From positions 1 to 64,000 of the forward strand of contig JBEBWT010000001.1 of NCBI GenBank assembly GCA_040392005.1: a stretch of 64,000 nucleotides of DNA, written 5' to 3'. A program made the position numbers and the translations under genes. This DNA is from DASRQK01 sp040392005. Its GTDB lineage: Bacteria; Bacteroidota; Bacteroidia; Sphingobacteriales; Sphingobacteriaceae. This document shows, piece by piece, positions 6,999 to 16,473 of the stretch. Position 1 is the stretch's first letter, and every line of letters begins with the position of its first letter. The notes under the pieces are model-generated. The model was given only the letters and a program-made list of their open reading frames with translations. It was not told the DNA's origin and made no database searches.

Positions 6999-9431
6999 TC
7001 ATTCATCCCTCAAAGAATCCACCGGATTGGCCATTGCCGCCCGGATGGCCTGCCAACTGACAGTGAAAAGAGCAATTAAGATGGCAGCCAATCCTCCGGC
7101 AGCGAATGTCCACCATTGGATATCGATGCGGTAGGCAAAATCTTCCAGCCACTTGCTCATGGCCCACCAGGCAATGGGAGAGGCGATGATGGTGGCGATC
7201 AGTACCAGTTTGACAAAATCCTTTGATAACAGGCCGACGAGGCCGGTGACAGTGGCTCCGAGCACCTTGCGGATGCCGATTTCTTTGGTGCGCTGATAGG
7301 CGGTCAGCGTGGCCAGCCCGAACAGTCCGAGACAGGAGATCAGGATGACAATGGCCGTGGCCGCGCGGACCAGTGTCTGGGACTGTTGTTCGCTGTGGTA
7401 CATGGTGCCGATCACTTCATCATAGAATTTATAATCAAAGGTGGCTTCCGGATAGATCTTGTTCCATTCTTTTTCAAGGGTCACCAATGTGGAGGACCAT
7501 TTTTTCCGGTCTTCGGGCAGTTTGATATTGATGGTCTGAAATCCTTTTTCCCGGGTGATCAGTACACCCGGCGGGATGGCACGCTGAAATCCATATTGAT
7601 GGAAATCCTGTACCACACCCACGATCGGATAGGACTTGCTGCCATTGGCAGAAGTTAGGGATTGCCCCAGCGCGGCCTCGGCTGAAGGGAAACCAAATGC
7701 TTCAATAGCCGCTTCATTGACGACCAATTCGTTGATGGTATCAGCGGGGCGGGCATTCCTTCCGGCAATCAGCCGCATTTGATAAACGTTTATGAAATCA
7801 GGATCCACAAATTTCATATTGATCTGTTTTTGTACCTCGGTCGTGTCTTTGATGTATTTGAATATATTTCCCCACATGCTATTGTCCATCGGACGATTGC
7901 CCAGTGCAACCTCTGCTGCATCCGTATTGCGCAGCATCTCCGTTTTTAATACCAGAATTTTATCTTTATTCTCCGATTTGCTGTGGATTTTGTCCGGGAC
8001 ATCCACGCTGACGACAGCCTCCTTATTGAAGCCCAGATCTTTGCTGAGTGTGAAATCCAATTGCTGACCAATGATGATCGCACATACAATGAAGACCTGT
8101 GCAAACATAAACTGAAAGACGATCAGACCCTTGCGAAGGTTGATCCGGCTGTTCCCCAATAGGTCACTGGTCTGGCCTTTGAGGATATTGACCGTCCGGA
8201 CCCGGGTGGAAAGATAGGCGGGATAAAGCCCGGAAAGTAGGGCGATCACCAGCAAAAGGGTCAGAATAAATAGCCCGGCCTGATTCCAATGCCCATAATC
8301 AAAGGTACCAGCAGGCAGGAAGTCGGTAAAGATTCTTTTGGCCATGGAGGTCAGCAGGATAGAAAATCCGCAAGCGAGTACAGCGACCAGCAGTGTCTCC
8401 AGCATGAATTGCCGGATCAGCGCCAGGGTAGAAGTCCCCATGCTTTTCCGGATACCAATTTCCCTGGCCCGCTGAGGGAGGAGAGCCGTACTCATATTGA
8501 TATAATTGATGCAGGCCAGGATGAGCAGGAAACCGCCGATCAGCATGAGTCCGTACAAAACGTTTTTACTGGCCGTTCTGGTTTGCACCCCGTAATTGCT
8601 CTCAAAATGCTTTTCTTTCAGCGGAAGCAGTTCGAACCAGGATTTGTATTTGTATTGCTTGAATTGCTCCCCATTAAATTTTTCATTGATCATATTCAAT
8701 TGGGCAGTGATCTGTTCCGGCTTTGTGTTTTTGGCTGATTTGATAAAAATCAGGTCATTGGAATTCATTCCTCCCCAATTGTCATCATGCAGATCCCTGT
8801 CCCGGATCCTGGTAAATTCGAAGTTATGCGTGCTGAAACTATTGGGAAAATCCAGGCTGGCCACAATCCCCGAGACCTGTCGCTGCAGGCTGTCATCATA
8901 GATCAGCGTTTTACCGATCATATCGGCATAATCCATTTCAGGAAAATATTCCCTGGCCCGTATATCGGTGAGTACTACCTGATCCGGCCGCTCCAGCGCA
9001 GTGGTTCTGGACCCGGCCAGCCAGTGGTAAGGGAGCATGTCAAAATAATCAGGCAGGGTCGTGACCTGTTGTATGTTTTTTTCTATTGTCGCTGCTGTTT
9101 CTGCTATTTGTACGGAACCATATCTTTTGTAAAACATAGGCACTACCAATTCTGCACCGCTCACATCGTTGAGCAGGACCTGCGCAACCGGTTTCGGGAC
9201 TCCGGCAAATCCACCTATCTCCTCACTGTCATCGTTTTTATCCTTTGATATCAATTGGAAAACACGTTCCTGTTCCGGGATCAGACGGTCATGCTGATAT
9301 TCAAAATCCACGATCCGGTAGATGATCCAGCAGGCACTGATCCCGATCGCCAACCCCAGTATATTCAGGGCAGTAAATATCCGTTGCCGCCACAAATGGC
9401 GAAATGTAATTTTCAATTGATTTTTAAACAT
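6999..9431 (-). CDS. ABC permease 1, two-domain MacB/FtsX type
   Basis: About 810 residues from MFKNQLKITFRHLWRQR; earlier in-frame codons (to 9497) fall within the predicted promoter and are not permease-like. The layout is TM1 (about 20-40), extracytoplasmic MacB-like domain, FtsX half 1 (TMs near 281-304, 335-355, 373-393, with REIGIRKSMG after the first), TM5 (434-456), second periplasmic domain, and FtsX half 2 (TMs near 692-712, 741-760, 776-796, with KEIGIRKVLG). It ends NPVDSLRDE. It is most like permease 9 (shared ISACWxIYRI). It is followed by its ATPase and preceded by a sigma-54-type promoter and tandem dyads. Confidence 0.93.
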   Translation of the reverse strand: MFKNQLKITFRHLWRQRIFTALNILGLAIGISACWIIYRIVDFEYQHDRLIPEQERVFQLISKDKNDDSEEIGGFAGVPKPVAQVLLNDVSGAELVVPMFYKRYGSVQIAETAATIEKNIQQVTTLPDYFDMLPYHWLAGSRTTALERPDQVVLTDIRAREYFPEMDYADMIGKTLIYDDSLQRQVSGIVASLDFPNSFSTHNFEFTRIRDRDLHDDNWGGMNSNDLIFIKSAKNTKPEQITAQLNMINEKFNGEQFKQYKYKSWFELLPLKEKHFESNYGVQTRTASKNVLYGLMLIGGFLLILACINYINMSTALLPQRAREIGIRKSMGTSTLALIRQFMLETLLVAVLACGFSILLTSMAKRIFTDFLPAGTFDYGHWNQAGLFILTLLLVIALLSGLYPAYLSTRVRTVNILKGQTSDLLGNSRINLRKGLIVFQFMFAQVFIVCAIIIGQQLDFTLSKDLGFNKEAVVSVDVPDKIHSKSENKDKILVLKTEMLRNTDAAEVALGNRPMDNSMWGNIFKYIKDTTEVQKQINMKFVDPDFINVYQMRLIAGRNARPADTINELVVNEAAIEAFGFPSAEAALGQSLTSANGSKSYPIVGVVQDFHQYGFQRAIPPGVLITREKGFQTINIKLPEDRKKWSSTLVTLEKEWNKIYPEATFDYKFYDEVIGTMYHSEQQSQTLVRAATAIVILISCLGLFGLATLTAYQRTKEIGIRKVLGATVTGLVGLLSKDFVKLVLIATIIASPIAWWAMSKWLEDFAYRIDIQWWTFAAGGLAAILIALFTVSWQAIRAAMANPVDSLRDE

Positions 9432-9499
9432 ATAATTCTTGTTTAAACGTTTACTAAGTGAATACAAATATAAAGTGTACACAAACTCAAAATTCATTA

Positions 9500-9516
9500 T
9501 GACATTTTTTGAGCCA
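9500..9516 (-). promoter_or_regulatory. Candidate sigma-54 promoter of permease 1
   Basis: On the minus strand TGGCTC, six A, then TGT puts GG and TG 12 bp apart, as in -24/-12 elements. The -12 half is poor (TGT for TGC). The upstream dyad array is centred 74 bp before the GG, the same distance as at the other regulon promoters, which is the main support. Confidence 0.5.
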
Positions 9517-9570
9517 TTTTATTAATTAACTGATAGAAAGGTTTTTGTTGTTTTTTTATTATGCTAATAT

Positions 9571-9607
9571 TGTCCGAAATCGGACACTTGCTGTCCACTA
9601 ATGAACG
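9571..9607 (-). promoter_or_regulatory. Tandem activator dyads A (UAS) for permease 1
   Basis: Two 16-bp sites begin at 9571 (TGTCCGAAATCGGACA, a near-perfect palindrome) and 9592 (TGTCCACTAATGAACG), 21 bp apart. They match the consensus shared by seven intergenic regions here and probably bind the enhancer-binding protein encoded at 54203-55573. Confidence 0.7.
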
Positions 9608-9724
9608 CAATGGTGGGGTTGGTGCCAGATTGAAATCAGAGAAACCTGGAAAAGGGATGATGTGCAATAATTAATTGCATACATTTGTTTTTGACCAATA
9701 GAACGAAATATTTTGAAGATTAAA

Positions 9725-10876
9725 ATGAAAAAACCAATTACTATAAAATCAATCCCCTTAAAAACAATCTATTTGTTGCCGGTTGTAATGATGACGATGC
9801 TGTCCTGCGGAGGGAGTGAAAACGGAGCGGGCACAGACGGACAGGGGGCTGATCCGGGTTCTGTGTCTGAACTGACGCTGACGCCGGAACAGGCAGCCGG
9901 AATTTTCAATCTCCCGGTACATTGTCTGGAGGTGGAGTACCCCAATAAATTGGGACAGGTGCTGGGTTCGGACGCAGATCTGAAATCCCCGAAAGCCTTA
10001 CGACCCATATTTTACGGTTGTTTTGACTGGCATTCTTCGGTGCATGGATACTGGTCGATTGTGGAACTGATGCAGGCATTTCCTTCACTGGATAGCACGG
10101 GCACAGTCAGAACGATACTGGACCGACATATTTCCCCGGAAAATGTCGCCATCGAAATGGCTTTTTTCCAGGATCCGAACAACCTCAGTTTTGAACGGAC
10201 TTATGGGTGGGCCTGGCTGTTCAAATTGCAGGAAAGCCTCCGGGGATGGAAGGATCCGGATGCCGTCCGCTGGGCAGCCAATCTGCAGCCTCTGGTGGAT
10301 CTGCTGGTCGATCGATACCAGAAATACCTTCCCAAACTGGTATTTCCGATCCGCACCGGGCAGCATGACAACTCGGCTTTTGGCCTGTCTCTGTCGCTGG
10401 ATTATGCCCGCAGTGTGGGTGATGCGGCCTTTGAAGCAATCATTGTGGAGCATGCACAGCGATTATTCGGAAAAGATAAAGAATATGATCTGGCCTATGA
10501 ACCCAGTGGCTATGATTTGCTTTCTCCCGGTTTTGAGGAAGCTTACCTGATGAGTAAGGTGCTTGATGCCGGAGAATATGGTAAATGGTTGAAAGACTTT
10601 CTTCCCGGGATTTATCGGAGCGGTTTCCGGGTAGAACCAGCGGAGGTCAAAGATCGGACAGACGGAAAGCTGGTACATTTGGACGGACTGAATTATAGCC
10701 GTGCTGCCTGCCTGTACGGGATTGCTGCCGGCCGGCCGGAACTGGCCCATCTGCGCCAGCTTGCCAATGAACATATTACTTTTTCCCTGCCCAATCTTTC
10801 CATGCAGGATGATTATATGGGCAGCCACTGGTTGGGTACTTTTGCGCTCTATGCCTTGAAGCATCAGCAGGAGTAA
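9725..10876 (+). CDS. DUF2891 family lipoprotein
   Basis: About 383 residues from the ATG at 9725 (a TTG at 9713 is in frame). The signal peptide ends in a lipobox, MMTMLSCGG, so the mature protein is a lipoprotein, followed by a Gly/Ser/Asp-rich spacer. The body matches DUF2891: FYGCFDWHSSVHGYW, an alpha-helical repeat-like core, RTGQHDNSAFGL, SGYDFL-like SGYDLLSPG, and the C-terminal MGSHWLGTFAL. Conserved His and Asp residues suggest an enzymatic or glycan-related role, but function is unknown. It is divergent from permease 1. Confidence 0.85.
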   Translation: MKKPITIKSIPLKTIYLLPVVMMTMLSCGGSENGAGTDGQGADPGSVSELTLTPEQAAGIFNLPVHCLEVEYPNKLGQVLGSDADLKSPKALRPIFYGCFDWHSSVHGYWSIVELMQAFPSLDSTGTVRTILDRHISPENVAIEMAFFQDPNNLSFERTYGWAWLFKLQESLRGWKDPDAVRWAANLQPLVDLLVDRYQKYLPKLVFPIRTGQHDNSAFGLSLSLDYARSVGDAAFEAIIVEHAQRLFGKDKEYDLAYEPSGYDLLSPGFEEAYLMSKVLDAGEYGKWLKDFLPGIYRSGFRVEPAEVKDRTDGKLVHLDGLNYSRAACLYGIAAGRPELAHLRQLANEHITFSLPNLSMQDDYMGSHWLGTFALYALKHQQE

Positions 10877-10931
10877 TATACGCAGTAATTTAATAATTTT
10901 TCTTATTTTGCCATCACAAAATATAAGCATT

Positions 10932-11462
10932 ATGAAAAAGAATATTCCCGGAATCGTTTTGTTAATTGCCCTGCTTATTCCTGTCATAGCCGGTGCGCAG
11001 CAGGCTGGAGCGGATCAGCAATGGCTGGTCGGAATGGGGCAGGTGAGCCCGGATTTTGATTTTACCTGGAAAGGAGAGAAGCAGGACAACATCTCCAATC
11101 ATCGCGGAAAGGTCGTGTTGATCAATTTCTTTGCGACCTGGTGCCCGCCCTGCCGGGCCGAATTGCCCCGGGTACAAGAGGAGATCTGGAAAAAATACGG
11201 CGATCGTTCGGACTTCGCACTTTTTGTGTTCGGTCGGGAAGAAAACTGGGACGTGCTGGACCCTTTTATTGAGAATACAGGTTATACATTTCCGATCCTG
11301 CCCGACCTGGAACGTGGGATATTTAGCAAATTTGCGACCCAATCCATTCCCCGGAATGTGATCCTGGACCGTGAAGGCAAGATTATTTACCAATCCATTG
11401 GTTATACCGAAGCCGAATTCAACAAAATGCTGGAGTTGCTGGACAGAGAGATCAATAAATAG
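10932..11462 (+). CDS. TlpA/ResA-like thioredoxin-fold protein
   Basis: About 176 residues from MKKNIPGIVLLIALLIPVIA, which starts with a signal peptide; the in-frame codons upstream to 10908 are not signal-like. The thioredoxin domain carries WCPPC in NFFATWCPPCRAELP and a cis-Pro in QSIPRNVILDREG. It is an extracytoplasmic thiol-disulfide oxidoreductase of the kind used in cytochrome c maturation or envelope redox control. It sits 55 bp after the DUF2891 lipoprotein and just ahead of the DUF5687 gene, so these may share a transcript. Confidence 0.9.
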   Translation: MKKNIPGIVLLIALLIPVIAGAQQAGADQQWLVGMGQVSPDFDFTWKGEKQDNISNHRGKVVLINFFATWCPPCRAELPRVQEEIWKKYGDRSDFALFVFGREENWDVLDPFIENTGYTFPILPDLERGIFSKFATQSIPRNVILDREGKIIYQSIGYTEAEFNKMLELLDREINK

Positions 11463-11479
11463 GATTAATATATAATTTG

Positions 11480-12958
11480 ATGTTCAGTAAACTATTTATA
11501 CTCGAATGGAAATCGTTTTTCCGTTCCGCCAGTGTAGGCAAAGGGATTGCCATGAAGGTTTTTATCGGCTTTCTGGCGTTGTATTTCGGGCTGGTTTTCC
11601 TTGTTCTTGGAATGAGTCTTTCCGGAATTTTACAGAAGAATTTTCCGGATGAGGAACCGATACACGTGGTCAATCGTTTTCTTGCGGTCTGGTTTCTGGG
11701 TGAGTTGTTTATGCGGTTTATGCTGCAGAATCTGCCGGTTATCCATGTCAAACCACTGCTGGTGCAGCAGATCAGGAAAAGCACACTGGTGAACTTTGTG
11801 TTGACCAAAAGTATTTTTCACTGGATCAATTTTCTGACTCCGGTACTGTTCATTCCCTTTACCCTGGTGAGTATGGGAAATTCTACTTTTTCCAGCGGAC
11901 AGTTACTGGCCTGGTTATTCATGATTTTGGCGATGGTTTTGATGTTGAATTTCCTGAATTTTATCATCCAGAAGAAATTTGCCGACAATCTCAAAGCATT
12001 GATACCCTTTATTGTAGTCTGTGCTACACTCGTCGGGCTGGAATATTTTGAGGTCTTTTCCTCAACGGCCGTCTTCGGCAGGGTCTTTGACTACGTATTG
12101 ATCTATCCTTATCTGGCAGTTGTGCCCGTTTTACTGCTGCTGTATCTGTACAGAGCCAATTTCTTATACCTGAAAAGCCACCTTTATCTGGATACTGCCT
12201 TACGGGACGAGTCTGTCCGCTATCGGGAATCGGATCTTTCCTGGACCAACCGCTTTGGGGCGCTGGCACCCTTTCTCCAGTTGGATCTGCGCCTCATCCG
12301 GCGGAATAAACGTCCCAGGTCCGTACTGATGCTGTCGTTGGTTTTCGTGCTGTACGGACTGTTTTTCTATCCGAATCCAAGTTTTGCCGATTCTACCATG
12401 CTGGTGCTGGTCGGCATTTTTGTGACGGGAATTTTCATTATCAATTTCGGTCAATTTATACCGGCCTGGGATGGCAGTTATTTCTCCATGCTCATGTCCC
12501 AGAATATCCCGCTCAAACTCTATCTGGAATCAAAAGTTGTTTTGATGTACCTTTCGGTCATGATCCTGACCGTTTTGAGTATTCCCTATGTTTATTTTGG
12601 GTGGAATATTTTGATCATCAACCTGGCTTGTGCGGTCTATAATCTGGGAGTCAATGTGCCGGTCGTACTCTATTTTGGTTCCTTCAACAAGAAGCGGATC
12701 GAACTGGAGAAGGGTCAGTTTTTGAATTATCAGGGTACTGGTGCGGCGCAATGGATTGTGGGAATCCCACTGATTTTTATTCCCATGATTATCTGGGGCG
12801 TAACAAAAGCGGTGAGCGACCAGCTAACGGCTTCGGTGGTGTTGTTTGTACTGGGTATAACAGGACTGCTGCTCAAAAAAGTGATTATGAACCGTATTGC
12901 AGATGCTTACAGGGAACGCAAGCACGGTATGCTGGAAGGCTTCCGGCAACAGGGGTAA
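11480..12958 (+). CDS. DUF5687 family membrane protein (ABC exporter permease)
   Basis: About 492 residues with many hydrophobic helices and the Bacteroidota DUF5687 opening (FSKLFILEWKSFFRSAS). A typical segment is RNKRPRSVLMLSLVFVLYGL near the middle, followed by FYPNPSF and a run of paired helices to the C-terminus. ATG at 11480 is preferred over the TTG at 11477. The next gene, 70 bp downstream, is an ABC ATPase, so the two probably form an exporter; the substrate is unknown. Confidence 0.85.
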   Translation: MFSKLFILEWKSFFRSASVGKGIAMKVFIGFLALYFGLVFLVLGMSLSGILQKNFPDEEPIHVVNRFLAVWFLGELFMRFMLQNLPVIHVKPLLVQQIRKSTLVNFVLTKSIFHWINFLTPVLFIPFTLVSMGNSTFSSGQLLAWLFMILAMVLMLNFLNFIIQKKFADNLKALIPFIVVCATLVGLEYFEVFSSTAVFGRVFDYVLIYPYLAVVPVLLLLYLYRANFLYLKSHLYLDTALRDESVRYRESDLSWTNRFGALAPFLQLDLRLIRRNKRPRSVLMLSLVFVLYGLFFYPNPSFADSTMLVLVGIFVTGIFIINFGQFIPAWDGSYFSMLMSQNIPLKLYLESKVVLMYLSVMILTVLSIPYVYFGWNILIINLACAVYNLGVNVPVVLYFGSFNKKRIELEKGQFLNYQGTGAAQWIVGIPLIFIPMIIWGVTKAVSDQLTASVVLFVLGITGLLLKKVIMNRIADAYRERKHGMLEGFRQQG

Positions 12959-13028
12959 TGTAGGATTAAGTGTGAAGGGTTTAGGATTAATGGATTGCGA
13001 AAGCGTATAAAAAGAAAATATAATCGTA

Positions 13029-13724
13029 ATGATCAAGATAAAAAAACTCAGCAAGCAATATAACGAAAAGGTCGTGTTGAATATCCCTGAACTGCATATT
13101 GCGCAGGGGGAATGCGTGGGCCTGGTGGGCAATAACGGAGCCGGGAAAACGACTTTGTTCAGCCTGATCCTGGACCTGATCCGGCCTTCATCGGGCGAGG
13201 TGTCGATCCGTGACATCCGGGTGAGTGAAAGCGAGGAATGGAAGCGGGTGACTTCATCCTTTATCGATGAAAGTTTTCTGATCGGTTACCTGACTCCGGA
13301 GGAATATTTTTATTTTATCGGTGAACTGCGGGGAGCGAATAGAGCAACGGTGGATGCTTTCCTTCTGGACTATGTGGATTTTTTTAATGGTGAAATCCTG
13401 AACAGCCGGAAATATCTCAGGGATTTTTCCAAAGGCAATCAAAAGAAAGTGGGGCTGGTGGCTTCACTGATCGGTGACCCGGAATTGATTATTTGGGATG
13501 AACCTTTTGCCAATCTGGACCCCAGTACGCAGATCCGGTTGAAAAATATTTTGTCCGGACTGACTGTGGGAAGGGATAAAACCATACTGATTTCCAGCCA
13601 CGACCTGTCGCATACGGTGGATGTAACGGACCGGATCGTGGTGCTGGAGAAGGGTGCAGTGGTGAAAGACATTCAGTCTTCTCCGGATACCCTGCAGGAA
13701 CTGGAATCGTTTTTTCAGGTTTAA
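13029..13724 (+). CDS. ABC transporter ATP-binding protein (partner of DUF5687 protein)
   Basis: The 231-residue ATPase has Walker A GNNGAGKTT (about 37-45), a signature of the form FSKGNQKKV (where LSGGQ is usual; SKGN-type signatures occur in this exporter class), Walker B LIIWDEPFANLD, and the H-loop ISSHDLSHT. It resembles ATPases of ABC-2/CcmA-type exporters rather than the MacB group in this window, and pairs with the membrane protein encoded just upstream. Confidence 0.9.
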   Translation: MIKIKKLSKQYNEKVVLNIPELHIAQGECVGLVGNNGAGKTTLFSLILDLIRPSSGEVSIRDIRVSESEEWKRVTSSFIDESFLIGYLTPEEYFYFIGELRGANRATVDAFLLDYVDFFNGEILNSRKYLRDFSKGNQKKVGLVASLIGDPELIIWDEPFANLDPSTQIRLKNILSGLTVGRDKTILISSHDLSHTVDVTDRIVVLEKGAVVKDIQSSPDTLQELESFFQV

Positions 13725-13756
13725 CCCGGATTCTCCTGTGCTTGCGGGCTTAAACC
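13718..13756. terminator. Inverted repeat between convergent genes (candidate terminator)
   Basis: GGTTTAACCCG (13718-13728) pairs with CGGGCTTAAACC (13745-13756) apart from one bulged base, with a 16-nt loop. The arms contain the stop codons of the ABC ATPase (+) and the phospholipase (-). This placement suits a bidirectional terminator, although a strong U-tract is missing. Confidence 0.4.
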
Positions 13757-16404
13757 ACTCCCCCCATTAATGGATCCGTTTGACTGGTTTTGCCCGTCTC
13801 GATATGGCCGGCATAGCGCTGGTAAAATGCCGGATCGCTTTCGTTCACGATTTCAATATCATACCAGCCGAATGAACTTTTTAGGTCGATAACCATTTCC
13901 TGACCTCCACGGAGGGGATGAACGGGTGGATTGGATTGATAGGAAAGTTGCCGGACTGTGAAGGCATGGTTGGAATCATTTGGGTTTGTCACACCGGCTC
14001 TGCCTGGGTTTGATGCTCCTGATTTACCTGAGTTTGATGCTCCGGATCTGCAACGCAGTAGGACGGATTCGGTGCCTTGGTCAATTTTCGCATCCAATTC
14101 GATCACTGCCGACAGAGGTCCGGCCGCTGCATCAAAGCTTTTCTCCGATTGGTTTTGTTTAGTGGTGCTGCTACCTTTAAATTCCCGGTAGAATCCATTG
14201 GGACCATGTACTTCCAGATGGTACCTGCCGGAAACAAATTGATCCAAGGACCAGGTGTATTCCAGGGGTTCCTGTTCCCGGACAGCAAAATTCCAGGTCC
14301 GGCCAGTTTCCTGCGCTGCGCCGTAAGGAGCACGGCTGATCACAATGAAGGGGATACCGATGGTTTTGGTTTTGGATAGTTTGCCTCCGAGTTCGAAGCG
14401 GATGACCAGGGAGCTATTCCGACCCGTCACCAATTTCCCGCCCGTCACCAGTTCCCCGCCTCCGGTCGATTCCTTTTCTTTTTGTCCCTGACGGATGAAA
14501 GCATTCGCACTGACATCATAGGGTAATGCACAGGCCGGCTTGGTGCCTTTTTCCTGACGGGGCAGCAAGGTCTCCGGGTTGATCGAGCCGTCCCTGATGG
14601 CTTCCAGATCTTCGGGGCCGAGCAATTGAAAATTGCCGGGGAGGTCTTTGTTGCGGGCGGCGTGGATACGTGCCACTTCCCGGTTGCGATCGACAGGTGT
14701 GATGGTCGGTGCAAGGTGTTCCTCTGCCGGACGAAATACCGAGGTAAGATTGCCGCAAACCAATCGCCGCCACTCGCTCAGATTGGTTTCCAGTATCTTT
14801 TTGCCGGTTTTATGTTCCAGGAAATGCTCCAGGAACATCAGCGGCGAAGTCAGGTCGCAAACCTCGGAATTGATCCAGCCACCTTTGGACCAGGGAGAGG
14901 CCACGACCAGCGGCACCCGGAATCCCAATCCGATCGGACTATCAAGGGTTGTTTCCGGATTGCCGGTACGGAGTTTTTCCTGGTCATTGGTGACATATTC
15001 GTCCCGGGTGTCGATCCCGCTGGCGACAGCCCCGCTTTCTGGCCGGCTGGTCAGGGGAGGTACGAAGGGGGAAACATGGTCAAAATACCCATCATTTTCA
15101 TCATAATTAAGGATAAAAATGGTTTTTTTCCATACTTCCGGATTTTTTGTCAGAATATCCAGTGCTTCGGAAACGTACCAGGCACCATACCAGGGAAAAG
15201 CAGGGTGATCCGAGAAGATACCGGGTGCCACCAGCCAGGAAACCGTGGGCAACCGGCCCTCATTGACATCTTTCCGGAATTGATAAAAAATATCTCCTTT
15301 GGGTACCTGTACCGGTTTTACGCCTTCCTGATCCTGGTAAGTAATGGTTTCCAGGCTGTGATAATCCGGATCTGCGGTATTGGTCAGCAGTGCCCGCTGA
15401 TGGATCTGCTTTTCAAAGTCGGTCAGCCGATCATAATTTTCCTTGCTGTACAACCGGTGTTCTTCCAGGAGCCTGTTCAGTTCCCCGGCCAGCTTCTGAC
15501 GGGTGTCACCATCCACCTGCTCTTCTTGCAGCAGCGTTTCCAGTTCCGGGATTCGCTTTGTACGGTATTGCCTTCTGGCAGGATGGAAAGCTACCCCGTA
15601 TTGCTTGTGGAATTCCAGATTGTTGTTGGTGAAATTGGCCAACCAGTCTTCATGATCATCATCGAATCCGATCGGGACACTCAATTCATTCTGATACACC
15701 TTCCATTCCACACCAGCTTCCTGCAAACGTTCCGGATAGGTTTTCCAGCCCACATTGCGGTAATTGATCTGTCCATTGTCCACATGTGCTGTTGAATCAC
15801 CGTCACGGGGTTCTTCGCGGACCGTACCTGACCAGAAATGGGACCGGTTGGCACTGGTGCCGGTAAGCGAGGAACAAAAATGCTGATCACAGACCGTAAA
15901 AGCATCTCCAAAAGCATAATAGAATGGGATATCCTGCCGGTTGTAATACCCCAGGGTCAGGGGCAGGTGTCTGTAAGCTGTATTTCGCGGTCTTTTTGCA
16001 TCCAGCCAGGTGTCCATTTTCCCATTATTCCGCGCCTGGACCATATCCCGCCAGCCGTGAGGGAGTGAGCCCATCCAGGTCGTTTTGGTATTCTCAATAT
16101 CCAGGCGGAACGGGGCATAGCTTTTGTTATCCTGATCCGTCTGAAACCAGACCGGCAGCCCGTTGGGGAGTTTCATTGCACGGGGATCGTTGAATCCCCG
16201 GACACCCCGCATACTTCCGAAACAATGGTCAAACGAGCGGTTTTCCTGCATCAGAAACACAATATGTTCCGCATCCAGGTAGGTGCTACCTGCCGAGGCA
16301 TCGATCGCCAGGGCCCGCTGAATGGATTCGGGCAACATATTGACCATAGCAGTAGCTCCTGCCAGCAGTGAGGCTTTTTTGATGAATTCTCTCCTTGATT
16401 CCAT
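13750..16404 (-). CDS. Phosphocholine-specific phospholipase C, Tat-exported
   Basis: The 884-residue enzyme of the PLC/acid-phosphatase-like phosphoesterase family hydrolyses phospholipid head groups outside the cytoplasm. The N-terminus SRREFIKKASLLAGA is a twin-arginine signal. The catalytic domain opens with HIVFLMQENRSFDHCFG (about 47-63), followed by HFWSGTVREEPRDG, the NYDENDGYFDHVSPFVPP metal-binding region and SPWSKGGWI. C-terminal beta domains (DUF756-like) follow, interrupted by a Ser/Gly/Asn-rich repeat (GASNSGKSGASNPG). Length is within the bacterial non-hemolytic PLC range. It may act in phosphate scavenging. Confidence 0.93.
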   Translation of the reverse strand: MESRREFIKKASLLAGATAMVNMLPESIQRALAIDASAGSTYLDAEHIVFLMQENRSFDHCFGSMRGVRGFNDPRAMKLPNGLPVWFQTDQDNKSYAPFRLDIENTKTTWMGSLPHGWRDMVQARNNGKMDTWLDAKRPRNTAYRHLPLTLGYYNRQDIPFYYAFGDAFTVCDQHFCSSLTGTSANRSHFWSGTVREEPRDGDSTAHVDNGQINYRNVGWKTYPERLQEAGVEWKVYQNELSVPIGFDDDHEDWLANFTNNNLEFHKQYGVAFHPARRQYRTKRIPELETLLQEEQVDGDTRQKLAGELNRLLEEHRLYSKENYDRLTDFEKQIHQRALLTNTADPDYHSLETITYQDQEGVKPVQVPKGDIFYQFRKDVNEGRLPTVSWLVAPGIFSDHPAFPWYGAWYVSEALDILTKNPEVWKKTIFILNYDENDGYFDHVSPFVPPLTSRPESGAVASGIDTRDEYVTNDQEKLRTGNPETTLDSPIGLGFRVPLVVASPWSKGGWINSEVCDLTSPLMFLEHFLEHKTGKKILETNLSEWRRLVCGNLTSVFRPAEEHLAPTITPVDRNREVARIHAARNKDLPGNFQLLGPEDLEAIRDGSINPETLLPRQEKGTKPACALPYDVSANAFIRQGQKEKESTGGGELVTGGKLVTGRNSSLVIRFELGGKLSKTKTIGIPFIVISRAPYGAAQETGRTWNFAVREQEPLEYTWSLDQFVSGRYHLEVHGPNGFYREFKGSSTTKQNQSEKSFDAAAGPLSAVIELDAKIDQGTESVLLRCRSGASNSGKSGASNPGRAGVTNPNDSNHAFTVRQLSYQSNPPVHPLRGGQEMVIDLKSSFGWYDIEIVNESDPAFYQRYAGHIETGKTSQTDPLMGGVV

Positions 16405-16473
16405 TATTCAGGTTTTTTATCTGTCAGTTGATCTGTCAGCTAAAATACAAAAAAAATCCCTGAATTCAACGCA

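Noticed and set aside
9590..9712. Second sigma-54 promoter toward the DUF2891 gene from dyads A
   Set aside because: At the required 73-74 bp distance on the plus strand there is no GG...TG pair with -24/-12 spacing.
14626..15795. 389-residue plus-strand ORF inside the phospholipase gene
   Set aside because: It is antisense to strongly recognisable PLC motifs, has no family signature of its own, and looks like a codon-bias shadow.
16405..16473. ATCTGTCAG direct repeats upstream of the phospholipase gene as a regulon site
   Set aside because: They do not match the 16-bp dyad consensus and lack the 21-bp period and a -24/-12 element.
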